Shown: piece by piece, positions 33,591 through 45,187 of the stretch
Layout: each line of letters starts with the position of its first letter
Position numbering within the stretch: the first letter of the stretch is position 1
Source of the DNA: Anthostomella pinea
Lineage: Eukaryota > Ascomycota > Sordariomycetes > Xylariales > Xylariaceae
Direction: 5' to 3'
DNA length: 64,000 nucleotides
NCBI GenBank assembly: GCA_963556695.1
Contig: CAUWAG010000020.1
Location: 62,001-126,000 of the forward strand
The notes under the pieces: model-generated
What the model was told of the DNA's origin: nothing
The model's input: the letters and a program-made list of their open reading frames with translations, nothing else
The model's database searches: none
Translations under genes and position numbers: made by a program

Positions 33591-34477
33591 GACCAGCATA
33601 ACCTGAACAACGTCGACAAGGATCAACGCGATACTGCCGACGACATGGCGGACCTTTCTGTCATCAACGGAGATTTTGACACGCAAGGAATGGTTGAGAA
33701 TGGCGGGACCAAAGGGCAATGTGGGTCATATGCTTGCTTCACCATAATGCACACTAATTCCTGACGCTCCCACACATCACCTGTTTCCGCTCCGGCATCA
33801 CGGAACAACGAAAATTCTGCCATGGCATGTGCCTCAAGAGCCCGAAGGTCGCCCGAGTGTGGTATGGGCGGTGCCTCATCGGTTGTTAGAGAGACCTCGA
33901 CAGCAGTCACAGACCCGACTACCAGCGGCGCTTCCATCACGGACGAAGAAGCCGACAAGGTCGCAACCGTTTCCTATGATTGGGCCGAGTCGAAAGCATC
34001 ATCGCCGACTGCGCCAACAAACACTATATCGACGCCTACGTCTGAGCACAGGGCTAATTCTCATGGAAGTCACCGGAGCGAATAACAGAAGCGCAATGCA
34101 CGAAAGTACAGGGCACGAAAGCGCAAGGCACTGGAGGCAAGCGGCACTTGATTCAGGCTGTGCGGTGGTAAGGGTTTATGCCTGCTCAACAGGCACCCAG
34201 TTGTCGGGATGCTTCTGGCGACTTTGCGCCATGTTATGACTTGTAACTTCAAAAACTTCGACTTCGCAGTCGGTCTGAACCGCCAATCGAAGAGACACCC
34301 AGTCCATATAGCTTGGGAGATGAGACAGGGTTTCACGGTTCATCACTTGATTCCTCTTGGATACGAAGCCATACCAAGGCGGCCAACACTGAACACATGG
34401 CAAGTTGAAGCGCAACAAGTCAAGAATACGATGCTCATGATTATACTCATCCTATCTGCCTAATGTATTGGGAGTTT
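33591..34477. other. intergenic
   Basis: Overlapping frames on both strands near 33620-34085 (up to about 136 codons) show no motif or splice structure. I see nothing I can support. Confidence 0.4.
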
Positions 34478-36629
34478 CTACGAACGTTGTCCGATCGGTC
34501 TTGCTGAGTCTATCTCCTCAGGTTCAGCATTTGACAAAACAGTACCACTTATCAACCCGTTCAAAATGACGAAAGCAACCTCTGGGTAGTCTGTGTAATT
34601 CTGAGACCCCAGATATGGTTTCGTAAACTCCCCAATACCATCATCGGGGGCCGGAAGGCGTCGAAGGTCCGGGAGCGTGTTGTATCTCACCCGGAACTCA
34701 GATTCTCTTTCTGGACACACCCAGTCATCGCACCACTCGCTAATATGATCACCAGGTACCCATGTCGGAACGACAGAGGAGTTGCCAAGCAACCTGCCAT
34801 CCCTGGCGACGGCTTCCACGAACGATCGCGGCACATACTCCGTGATGGTGAAATTAGTCTCGAAACTAGTTCGCTGCTTTGAGCCCAGCACGCGGAGAGA
34901 ATCTATGTCCTCGGCGCGATCACCGACCGCGTAGAAGTTCCAGGTATAAACTTCCGTCGCGCCGTTCCAGCTGACGTAGAACACGGTAGGAGACCCCTGA
35001 TCCTCCGCGGTGCGGGCGTAGCTCCAGAGCGCCGGGGCGTCCGACGGACGGCCCACCCAGTCGGACTTGGATACGCGATAGGTAGACCCGCCTCCAGCGA
35101 TGGAGGCGTGGAACACTAGAGTACCATCTTCTAGATGCTCGGTGATGTGTGGTTGCGAACCCCAACCCAGCAGGACGTTGGAGTTGGGCGGGTCTGAAAG
35201 GACCCCTGGTGGGCTGCGCTCAATTGCTGCACTAAGCCGTACTCCTTCAACAGCGTCGCACGAGAAGACTCATGGTCTAATGCGATTACCATGCCCGAGG
35301 AATAGTTCGTGCGACTGGTAGGGCCGTCGCGACCATTGTTGAAGAGAGTCAGAACCGTGTGACTGTCATTGACCTATTCAAATTGTTAGAATTTCCTAGA
35401 AAGCACCCAAGGTGGTACGAAGTGACAGATGGAATTGGGCACACTTGCCGAGCGCCATTGTGCATGATGAGGACCCCAGAGCACGAAGTCGACAAGCTGG
35501 AAATCGGACTCAGGCCCACTGCTGAGTGTCCAGATAATGCTACCGTCGACGCCTGACACCTTGTACACCGCGCTTGTGTGTCGAGCACAGACGAGATAGT
35601 CCCCGTTCGCATTCTTCGCAACGCTGTTGATGTGGAAATAGTCATAGTGCGGCGCCTTGCCGGCCTTGAAGTCGATAGACCGCGCCGCGTCCTTCACCTT
35701 CACATGGTCAAGCGAGTTCCACCGGTACGTGACGGCATCGACGTCGCTTCCGCCCTCTGTCCAGAGGTCCAACTCTATGAAAACGCTCTCGTACACCGTC
35801 TGCAGGCCTTGCGGGTTGAAAGCGTGTGCGAAGTCGTGGTGTCGCACGGGGTACTGCGTCACCAGGGCTCGCGTTCCATGATCGACGAGACTGAATTCAT
35901 GCATATCCGTGCCGCCCGGCAGTTGGATGACCCTGACGATACGGTAGCTCGCGTCGAGGATGAGGCCGAGCCCGCAGCCGTTCCCGAACATCGTGGCACT
36001 GTGGACCATGCACAGATGGGCTGCCGTTGAGCCTTGGTAGTCACAGGCGTGGAACGCGTAGGCGCCGGATGCGAAGCCGTCGGCGGCACCCGACCAAATC
36101 AGTTCCTATATATTAGCGCAAGTGACCTTTATGTATGTATATACAATGTTCGGTTTGCCTCCTTTTACGTGTCCATCGGATCGTGGGGGCATCAGTAACT
36201 CACCCCACGGGCATCGTAGATTGTAGGGCCCGACTGGTAACAGGGGGATTGCGGACTGGCGAAGATATACTTCTCGGAAGCTCTCTTATCGTGGATATTG
36301 ATGTCCAACAATGGAGCTTTGATATCGGACCTCTGTGCCGAAGGTTGGCCTTGGGATATGAACTCCAACCCAGGAGCCAACTCTGGTGTGCGGAACATAC
36401 CGATTTGAAAGAAGTAGCTATAGGGGAGATGACACCGCTGCTGCTTCGTTCCTCGTTGGCGGTATAAATTTCCTTCATGCTCGTTGCAAGACGTAGGTAG
36501 AGAGTGAAAGATGCACAGTGTGTGCGAAACAACCGAAATAGCGACATGCTGTGCTGTAAGAGCACGTCTCTGGCATTGAATAGGAGTCGATGATGACTGA
36601 ATACCACACGAAAGATCAGGAAGGATCAC
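34478..36629 (-). pseudogene. arylsulfotransferase (ASST, Arylsulfotran_2-type) family protein, frame-disrupted
   Basis: Matches fungal ASST-like secreted beta-propeller proteins, whose role in fungi is unknown. Order from the N side: KAPLLDINIHDKRASEKYIF, SGPTIYDARG|ELIWSGAADG (intron with GTGAGT donor near 36205), HLCMVHSATMFGNG, PGGTDMHEFSLVD and YDYFHINSVAKNANGDYLVC. It continues with ARHTSAVYKVSGVDGSIIW, FVLWGPHHAQW, DSHTVLTLFNNGRDG and SNVLLGWGSQPHITEH, then VSWNGATEVYTWNFYAV near the end. Problems: between AAHQG and VLSDPPNSN the frame changes at a run of four C on the plus strand (35203-35206), as if one base were missing. The junction near 35440-35370 also does not splice in phase. 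The 5' exon with the signal peptide is not resolved. It is either a pseudogene or a gene with two sequence errors. Confidence 0.6.
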
Positions 36630-37610
36630 GTCGCCGACAGTGAACGAGTGTACCTCGGCTGCCTAAGTCAGCGTCGGTATCAAGGTGATTGCCCAGATAC
36701 GCCAAGCTCTCTCCAGTTGACATTTCATGAATAAGACACAAGGAGATCAACGAAGGACCGAAGGAACGTGGCAAGTGATCTTGACTCAGCGGTTCGGCAG
36801 GGAATGTAACACACCACGGGATCATCTAGATTTGACTGTCACTGAATATTGTAGACTGACGTGGCGACAGTAGCACAAAGTCAATTTCTCATGAACACAT
36901 TACATGTATTTGAAATTGGAATCGACGACAGAGATCACTGACCAGTGACACAGACCGGTCTGACATCTTCGACGCGCCTCCTATTTCCATTATAGAGATC
37001 TAGCGGAAGGACGCTATGTGGAACGTGGAACCAAGGAGCCTTTCGCTCGAGATAGGACACAGAATAGCTAGTGAACATTCATGATCTGCGGATTGATGAG
37101 AATTCACGAGACCTCGGCGTTCCAGGCCATCAGTCCCTTGCCGATTCTGTAAGACAAGTCTAATGGGTTTAAGCAGATGCAGCAATCATGCTCCGGCGGA
37201 AACGCCGGCAAAGAGGAAAACGGCGATTGCCGACCTGGTACGAGAAAAACGAGAGCCTTGTCCCTTGACCCGGCGTATGGAGAGTCGCGGACAATTGTGA
37301 CTGCGAGCTGCTACGAATCGATGAAGAATTGGGGAGGGGGTTAGGACGTCTTCGATCCCGGGGGGATATTTCTATTACAAGAGATTCAAGCTCACTAAAA
37401 ACTTCTAGCATGACGATCAACGACGATGCTCATGACAGCTGGGGGTGTTGTGGCTCGCGGTCGACTTGATTACCCATTACATCCATTACATACCCCCTGC
37501 GTTGTCCGCTTCCATATTGGCCGCTTCCATACACACACGCGCGCGCTCTCTTGTTGCTCGATCTCCGGGAAGTCCAAACAGTACAATCTGGACCCCGTAG
37601 GATAAGCATC
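36630..37610. other. intergenic
   Basis: Upstream side of the arylsulfotransferase-like gene and 3' side of the small secreted protein. No supported feature. Confidence 0.5.
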
Positions 37611-37950
37611 CTACTGATTGGTTATGTATGCTTCCTCCTGGATCATAGCCATCGTATCATCGAGGAATGCTAAAACTATCTCTCGAAGCTGTTCGTAGGC
37701 CTTATAGTTCACGCCCCCTAGTTCATATTCCTCAATCACAGGGTGGTTTCTACGATTAATGATGATGACATCGCCGTCGTAGTCTTGCTGATGAACGCCT
37801 GGCCTTTTCCCCACGTACTCTTTATGGTGAGCTGGGATTAAGCTGTTAGTCGTTTTCGTTCGCCGATGCAAGCGGTCGTGGCATACCGTGGACTGACACA
37901 AACGATGCTAAGAAAGCGAGCCCCAGAGCACACTTGTAGGGAGAGTACAT
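37611..37950 (-). CDS. small secreted protein (94 aa), no cysteines in mature part
   Basis: Two exons: 37950-37887 and 37831-37611. The intron has a GTATGC donor, an ACTAACAGC branch point and the acceptor AATCCCAG; phases agree. Exon 1 encodes the signal peptide MYSPYKCALGLAFLASFVSV followed by HG|AHHKEYVGKRPGV. The mature part is about 72 residues. It contains a strand-like DGDVIIINRRNHPVIEEYEL, GGVNYKAYEQLREIVLAFLD and the C-terminus AYITNQ. There are no disulfide-forming Cys. I recognise no family. The size and signal peptide fit a secreted effector-like protein, but enzyme-inhibitor or orphan status is equally possible. Confidence 0.6.
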
Positions 37951-40618
37951 GATGGTAGTATTGAAGTTGATTTCATGTGTGGCTGGTGCGGCGAATCGAG
38001 CGGTTTGGAGGAGCTGGAGATGTTGAACGATATCTTACAGGGGCTTTGGTTTGGAGAGGGTTCAAGGGTGAATATTGAATGAATCTACAGTCTCAGGCTG
38101 TGCGCGAGGTCCATCACATATGCGCATTAGGAGAACCCGAAAGAAGCTCTCGTATCAATAGTCTGCATGTAGGTTTAATACCATTCAAGGCACATTTGAG
38201 TTCTGTACAGCATGGCCGTTCTATCCCAAAGTCTGCACGTCGCATACGGCATCTTTGCATCACTCAAACGTCACTCGCTAACTTGGGTGTTCTGATTGGG
38301 ACGAAGTCATATGATGGCAAGCAGGGGGCAATCGCAGATGTTGCAAAGATAGCATTCATGGTGATACAGGCGTTGTCACGGTGAATCTCGAGAAAGCTGC
38401 TCATGTATCACCCATAATTCCCTTCCGATGTACGGGTAGATGTCAAGTGTCACCGCTGCGTCTGGCAGGTAAATTGCAACTGCCCACGAGTCAGGGGTTT
38501 GTGTAACGCGTCAATAATTGCTCCCCTTAATCGCCATATACTGGCGGGAACGGGCACACAGACTACGGACTGCTAGACAAGCGCTCGACGTGGAAATGGC
38601 GAAGATGGATTATCGCAAAGCAGTTATCTGAATATCTGAATGTGCACACTACCGGTTCGGCCTGCTCGAAGAAGGCACGGCAACACCTTCCGTGATCAAC
38701 AGGCTTGAATTCACTCTATGAGCCGCGTCAACCTTGGTCGGCACCAAATCCATTTGAGTCGGTTTTGCTGGCCGACCTTCACAACTCGTTTCGGCCTTTT
38801 CCATCCGCATTCGCGGTATTGCACTCCCCGCATGGTGTCTCCGAGTCGCAAGAATTCGCCGCTTGTCTCATGGGTGCGGGGCTTGCCGGCATCAACCATC
38901 GCATAAGTAGTTTGCAGGCGGAACCGTCAACAGGTCCTTGCATCCGCGAAGCAGCTGACGCTGAAGCGCGGTTTGGTTGCTGTCTGGCAGCGAGACGTTC
39001 ACGGTGCAGACCGCACAGAAAGAGTGGAACAGGTCGCGACTTTCTTGGAGCAAGGGTCGATCGCCTGGTAAGCATAAGTTAGTAAGAAGAAGAACATCGA
39101 TACTCGATGAGGCGTGGTATTACTATACCGTTATAAGCTGAGGCGGAAGATACCATCACCAAAGCAGCGTGCCATCGAGAGAGCCTCATGATGCTATCAA
39201 TGTGTATGCTGGTACAGATGATCAGTTTTGACTATTGCCAAAGAGCACAGGTTGGGAGCGCTGATGAGTGCGATGGAGTACGTGGGTAGGCAGAAAAGAA
39301 GCTTTTGACACATCCAGTCTGGTTTTGATCACACCCATCTGACACTGCAGGCTCAGATGCTTGGACAACACAACATCATCACTTTGAGATACGAGGAGGT
39401 TGCTCTGGAGCCCTCGTCGGATCATACAGCCAACGCTCTGTAACATAGTGTATCACATTCAATGATTAGACCCTATCACACGAACCGACTGTAACTTATG
39501 ACATCCGTTGGCTACACTTCATCTCTGAACCAGCTGCCCCGTACTTGCTCGCTTCTTGTGCGACTAGGCACAAACACAAACATATCATAGGAGACTTGCC
39601 CAATTTCTCTCGAGAGCACCAACCGAGATGTGGAGATTGCCGTCCTTTCGGCCGAATTCAGGATGGCTGGAGTCTTACGGCGCGACTCCGAGCATGACCA
39701 TGCTGATGCAACGGGCTTGTAATGACGAATTTCTCGTTTTGTAAATTAGCCATGGATTTCAATGACGATCCACTTGAAGACGTTAGAACCTCCAAAAGAA
39801 TATCCATTTCGGTCGCCCATCGTTGAACTCAGATGTAGAGTAACCTATGGCCTCGGTCGAGCTGTGATGCGCAACAAAACCTATTACACGAAGAGGGGGC
39901 CGGATGTGTACACAGAGCCGATCGTACGTGGATCATTTCCACCGCAGTTCACTCGAAATGTCCGACAGAGTGTGCCATGATCGAGATGTTTTGTTTGTTT
40001 GTTTTGTATTTAACGTGGGGGGTAGCTCCTCAGTAGTGCAAACCACGCCTCCCAGAGCCTCTGTATCGCAGGGTTGTGGAGGTCTCAAGATAAGTACAGT
40101 CAGTCCCGCTCACGGGCCCATCCCCGTTGTTGTGGCGGTATGACCTTGGGGTCATCCATCTGGTCCTTCTAGAAAAGCTATCTATCGGGGGCAGATTGTT
40201 GAAAAGAACTTGCTCTTCTCCACGAATTTTGCCCATTCTGTGCTCCTCTCCCCTAAGTATTGTAGACAAGCTGCCCTAGGCGAGTACCTAGGCAGCAGCC
40301 GGTTTTTCCCCAGCCTCTTACAAAAGAAAATGTGTTATGGTGTTTTCTTTTCACCACAGCTGCAGTGATCATTCGAGTCTGTATGCCCAAAGCGTTCATG
40401 GTATCTGGCAAAGTCGCCATGTCCAGACCATGATCGAGATGGGCATCTCCTACATACTAGATCAAAAGGTTGCTCCCGTGGCGTCTTCCTGGGGGATTCT
40501 TGGACCGCGCATTTCTGCCTTTCTAATACGACGCTCCTATCTGGCCAGCATAGGCGCAGCTTCTTTCTTTCATCATTGTCACGGCGATCGGCCCGAAATT
40601 TCGGAGTCATTTGCCACG
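37951..40618. other. long intergenic stretch
   Basis: About 2.7 kb with frames of up to 125 codons on both strands near 38700-39080 that mirror each other and lack motifs. Composition is ordinary, with no inverted repeats that I could find. No gene supported. Confidence 0.4.
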
Positions 40619-41008
40619 ATGCTCCATCGAACCTTCCTCAGTTATATCCTGATCGGGTCTACAGTCCTGTACAGTCTCTCGTCCCTTACTTGTTTCACAG
40701 AATACGCAACCTCCCACAAGAGCCCAGAGCTAACCTGGCACTCCACTGACAGCGCCGTCCCATATGAACTATTGGGCTCCCTACAGACGAAACCGACCTT
40801 GAAAATAGTGTATCTCGATATATACACAGCTATGGAAACGGAAACAGATGAATTCATGTTCGACTTCACAGCCACCAGGACTCACACAAAGGACGGGTAT
40901 GCGACTACAATCACCAGCACCCACATAAACACGGTGTTTGCCATACACACCCACACACGTACCAAGGGCGACCCACACGCTGCTGCTTCTCCCTACGGAA
41001 ACTTGTAG
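40619..41008 (+). CDS. possible small secreted or membrane-anchored protein (weak)
   Basis: A 129-codon frame from the ATG at 40619 starts MLHRTFLSYILIGSTVLYSL, which looks like a signal peptide or anchor. It continues with SSLTCFTEYATSHKSPELTW, YLDIYTAMETETDEFMFDFT and a Thr/His-rich tail. No family is recognised. No intron or promoter signal supports it, and the tail is of low complexity, so it may be chance coding. Confidence 0.25.
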   Translation: MLHRTFLSYILIGSTVLYSLSSLTCFTEYATSHKSPELTWHSTDSAVPYELLGSLQTKPTLKIVYLDIYTAMETETDEFMFDFTATRTHTKDGYATTITSTHINTVFAIHTHTRTKGDPHAAASPYGNL

Positions 41009-41777
41009 CGTAAGTAAAAAAAAAGACACATTTTGATCTCCCTTTTCTCTGCTGACCCAGTGTTGTCTGACAGGGTTTATTCCGGCTCTGATGGCGGTTG
41101 TGCCTACAGTGATGCGGCATACGGCCTTGTACACGGCCTCGTGTGGAAGGCCAAATTATGGGAGTTACCAACTTTTCTGCTGTAGGGTTGGTAAGCGTTT
41201 CGTTCATTTTGATCCGACAAGGGGCGGCTATCTGATCTGCCAGGGTTTTGAAAGGCAGGCTCGGTTCACTTTTAGTATAATATGCGAGGCTCGTTCAACT
41301 GCGTCTTGATCATGAACTGCTACGTATCCGTCGTAGCGAATAGCCCATGGGACTCGCATTAGATATGTCTTATGGAAGAGACTTCCTGTACATACCGTGC
41401 ATATACGACCTGCCGTTGCTGCGCCACCCAACGAGACCCGACCCCCGAACCATCATCCAATAGGACCCCGCCTGTACTTGTGTAGCATTTCCTGGGCTCG
41501 CGAACGTGGTCTATTGGTCATGCCACTTGTTGGCCGACTTACACAAGGTCTTGGCGACGTATAGTGGCATAAAGAATCGGGGTGCTACAGTGATGGGCTG
41601 TTGTTGGCTTGCTTGCAGATGGCCTCGCGCCACAATGTGACATAGAATGCAGAGCACGTTCGAGATCACGCAGCCAGAGATCCTTCTGTGAGATGGGAAC
41701 TCAGTCCTCGCCCAGTCCATTTCCCACTTAGTATCTACTGCTTAGTATCTACCTTGGAAACTCGATGGTCGAAGAAG
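41009..41777. other. intergenic, promoter side of DUF3176 gene
   Basis: No coding signal. Short A run near 41018. Nothing else seen. Confidence 0.5.
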
Positions 41778-44226
41778 ATGGCTGCCGATAACCAACCAGG
41801 ACGACTTTCTTTCGGCAGCGAGGGCCAAGCTTCAATCCGAGACGGCGACTCGCACTTCTCATTCTACGATGATATGCAAAGAAGCCCATCGCCAACACTG
41901 ATGACGCGACCCTCGATAAGCAGCTTGAGCACAACAACCGCGGGGTACGCCCAGCTGCGCGAGGTCAATATTGACAGCGCTGCCGATGGTGTTGATGATG
42001 AACTAGACCCCAAGGAAAATGTTCATCACCAAAACCAGGCGCTCATTGATCACGATGGGCGGCAGTCGGTAAATGCACACGACGGTGAGGATGAGGATGA
42101 GCATGAAAAAGGATCAGCATCTGGTGTCGGTGATGGCACGAAAGCAGCAGCGGAGCCTGGCGCCCTAGACAGCATGTCTTCCGCTTCTGGATCTGGGAGA
42201 TCATCGCGACACTCGTCTCAATCGACCTGATAGCAGCAATCTATGCTCTGCTAGGAACGTACGACAGCCAACGAACATCCAGCTGGACTCTCCCGATCAA
42301 CCTTACGACTCTCGTGGCGACACTGTCTACAGTAGGCCGAATGACCATCATGGCCGTGACATCCGAGATCATATCGCAAGCCAAGTGGTCGTGGTTTTGG
42401 AGCTCCAGGTCGAAGCCTGCCCGCCGCGGAAGACCTTTGAGCGGATTGCAGACCTTCGACAAGGCAAGCCGTGGTCCCCTGGGCTCGCTCCTACTAATCG
42501 GAACCGGCCTTCGCAATCCAGTCCTTCTCATGTCACTTATCGCCGTTCTGCTGTCAATAGCCATGGGTCCGTTCTCGCAACAAGCCGTAAGAACCATCGA
42601 CTGCACATACGTCGACCCCACACAGACAGCATTCATCCCAAACGTCCAGACGGTGGGGTACTCCAATCTCGAAGTCAGCTATCCAGTCAAAGGCGCCATC
42701 ATATCGTCTCTCACGGACCCAAACAGCAGCGACTCCAGAATCCAGCCAACTTGCACGAGCGGCAACTGCACATTCAGAAGCTTCCAAGACCAAGAGGGGG
42801 TCCAAAGATTACCCACAGGTCGATTGCCTTCTGTAGTTATTGTGCTGACATTTCCTCCCACATCAACCGGACTCACACGGAAGAAGAAGAGGGGGTCCTG
42901 CACTATGCCGATGAGCCTCCCGGTGGCAATATCAGCACGGATTACTGGACCCTACCACACGGCCAGACTGTTTCCTACGAAGAACGCGGATGGTGGGCGA
43001 CACAATACAACATCACCTTCATCGACATTAGGGCAGGATACTGGAGCACGGACGATACTGTCATGTACAATACCGACATGTCTTCGGCGATGAATTTGTC
43101 ATGGGCCACCGAGAGCCTCGGCCCCGAATTCCTCAATTTGTCAGCGTTTTCGCTTCTGAACATCACGATTCTGATGGCCCCGGGTGCTGGCAACCAGACC
43201 GTCCCCCGGGTTGCCTTTGCATGTACGCTGTACCCGTGCGTCCAGTCGTACTTCGCTTCAGTTAGCAATGGTGAGCTCGAGGAATCCGTCGTGTCCACGC
43301 AAACACTGCTGCCCTGGGGCAAAGATGTCCCAGACTTGGGTTTTGGTGATGTCTACCAAGAAGAAAGTCATGAAATAGCCATATTTCCCGCGGACATGAT
43401 ATCGATCCAAACACCCTGCCTCGTGGAACGTTCGCTGTACACCCAGGAGAATATTTCCTCAGCTCCAGAGGCCACGACGCTCCCGCGGCGTCGCTTTAAT
43501 CGCACGACCCCTATACGATTCCCCTTTTACAACGGGCAAGAGGACGAATACAAAGATCTTGGAGACATGGTCAACGTCAAAGCGCCCACGCCGTGTCTCT
43601 ACGGCATGGATCATTATAGATGGTTTGAGGACATGCAGGAGTTCGCCGAATCGACGTTCTCTGGTGCTTGCACACTCCAGTATGGAGGCGAGTTGCGTTA
43701 TCCCGACAGCAGTTGTGATCCTTTCTGGATCAAGCCAGTCTATCAGAGTGGTTCGACACTGTCTGCCGTCGATGCATATATGAGCACGTTCACACAGTCC
43801 ATCACCCGTAAATTCCACCTGGGTATAGACCGCGGCGAATCTACGACGCCTGATTACCGTGGTGAGTCTGCAACGCCGGATGATTATGGATCTAGCATGT
43901 CGGGCGTCAATGGATCGGCTTGGCAGACAACGACGTGTTTCGCCGTAGACTGGCGATGGCTTCTCCTCCCCTCCGCATTGACATTGTTCACTGCCTTGGC
44001 GCTCACTTGGACTCTAGTGAAGCCTCTCTTGGGGGTTCGTGACGAGAGCATGCTTTGGAAGAGCTCGATATTGCCTCTCTTGTATTACAAAGAGCGTGTT
44101 GTACCCACGGCCGATGACCGGGGCGTGTATCGGTTTGCGCCTGCCGGCACAGGTGATCTGTTGGATCTGGGGGAACTGAACAAGGATGCCAAGCGCGCTC
44201 GGGTGACGTTTCAGGGAACTTGCTAG
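41778..44226 (+). CDS. DUF3176 family membrane protein with frame breaks
   Basis: Large fungal multi-domain membrane protein of unknown function. The ATG at 41778 opens an acidic, Ser-rich N-terminus. The DUF3176 region follows: WIWEIIATLVSIDLIAAIYA, SWTLPINLTTLVATLSTVG, MAVTSEIISQAKWSWFW, LSGLQTFDKASRGPLGSL and LLMSLIAVLLSIAMGPFSQQ. An extracellular part contains TCTSGNCTFRSF, then IAFCSYCADISSHI and many N-glycosylation sequons. A last helix lies near WRWLLLPSALTLFTALAL and the C-terminus is VTFQGTC. The frame changes twice. The first is between 42134 and 42188, where a 72-bp intron GTGAGG...GCGGAG (42084-42155) would fit in phase. The second is at the G5 run 42796-42800, where no intron fits and one more G restores the frame. 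The second break is a lesion or a homopolymer error. Confidence 0.7.
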
Positions 44227-44506
44227 GTGCTCGAGCAGGCTACTGCGTGCATGAGGTCGCAGTGGTAGCGGAGGATGTCAAAAGATGTAAGTGATTTGTC
44301 TATGACAACTGGAGTCACGAATACTAACATCTTCCGCAGGGCTTACCGAGTCGCCAAGCATGACCATGTGAAGATAAGTGCTGGTAGGCAGACTAGATGT
44401 AGCTCAGTTGTTGACTTCATGACTCTTACTCCGGATTTATTAGTTCGCCGTGACTTGCGTAGGTCGAAGGATGAAACACATGATCACATGTGATGTTGGA
44501 CATTGT
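44227..44506. other. intergenic, convergent 3' ends
   Basis: Short gap between the DUF3176 gene and the minus-strand AlkB-like gene. Nothing recognised. Confidence 0.5.
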
Positions 44507-45187
44507 TTAGGAAGAGTTTGGTATTGCCGAGTCGTCGTTTTGCTGCTTCCACCGATACTCTCGCTCGATGCCCAGCCGCCGTTGCGCCGTATCGCAGAGC
44601 TTCTCATCGCCGCAGTCGCACTCTGGTTCTTTCCGCAACCACCGATAGGTAATGCTCCACCTCTCTTCGCGCAGCCGTATCATGCCATCGCTCAGCGTGT
44701 CCCTCTTGCGCTTCTTGATACCGTGGGTCCAGTGCAGGCGCGAGTCGCCCGACATCTGCATCATGCTGCGAGGTATCAAATCGACGTCTGTCCGCTGATC
44801 CCCCAAGCGGAACTGCATAATCACCGGCGCGCCCAGAGACAGCGCATACAGCTGGTCGTACGGCGAGTGCGTGTCGACGTGCGGCGGGATACCTGCGCCG
44901 GGCGGGTAATACTGCAGACACACCTGTTCTGGCGGCCGGCCCTCCGAGGTCGGGATCAGGGGCTCCAGCCAGTCTGGAAATGTCTTGTACGGGATGTCTG
45001 GATCGACGCCAAAGGTCTTGTAGTCGAACGTGTAGCCGTAGTGCAGAGATAGACGGGCTGACGACCCCTTACTGTCGGGCCACTGCAACTCATGCCGAAA
45101 TTTTTGCAGGAGCTTCTGTTCGTGGTCCACCGTGATGAAGTCGGACTGCCAGAAAATGCCCCGCGGCTCGATTGGAAGCTCTTCCAT
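44507..45187 (-). CDS. AlkB-like 2-oxoglutarate/Fe(II) dioxygenase (ALKBH8-type AlkB domain)
   Basis: Fe(II)- and 2-oxoglutarate-dependent oxygenase. The ATG at 45187 gives about 226 residues. Motifs: RGIFWQSDFITVDHEQKLLQ (start of the AlkB domain), LSLHYGYTFDYKTF, and the jelly-roll VCLQYYPPGAGIPPHVDTHS with the HxD iron ligands. LYALSLGAPVIMQFRLG follows, then RSMMQMSGDSRLHWTHGI with the distal His, and ERWSITYRWLR with the 2-oxoglutarate-binding Arg. The YPPGAGIPPHVDTHSP wording is closest to human ALKBH8, which hydroxylates tRNA wobble uridines. Here neither the RRM nor the methyltransferase domain is present. Upstream, GTGAGC (45307) and GTAAGT (about 45473) donors suggest one or two small 5' exons that I cannot fix. 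The A24 run would lie in such an intron. Confidence 0.8.
   Translation of the reverse strand: MEELPIEPRGIFWQSDFITVDHEQKLLQKFRHELQWPDSKGSSARLSLHYGYTFDYKTFGVDPDIPYKTFPDWLEPLIPTSEGRPPEQVCLQYYPPGAGIPPHVDTHSPYDQLYALSLGAPVIMQFRLGDQRTDVDLIPRSMMQMSGDSRLHWTHGIKKRKRDTLSDGMIRLREERWSITYRWLRKEPECDCGDEKLCDTAQRRLGIEREYRWKQQNDDSAIPNSS

Noticed and set aside
38705..39082. 125-codon plus-strand open frame in the 38-40 kb gap
   Set aside because: Mirrored by a minus-strand frame; no motif, signal peptide or intron.
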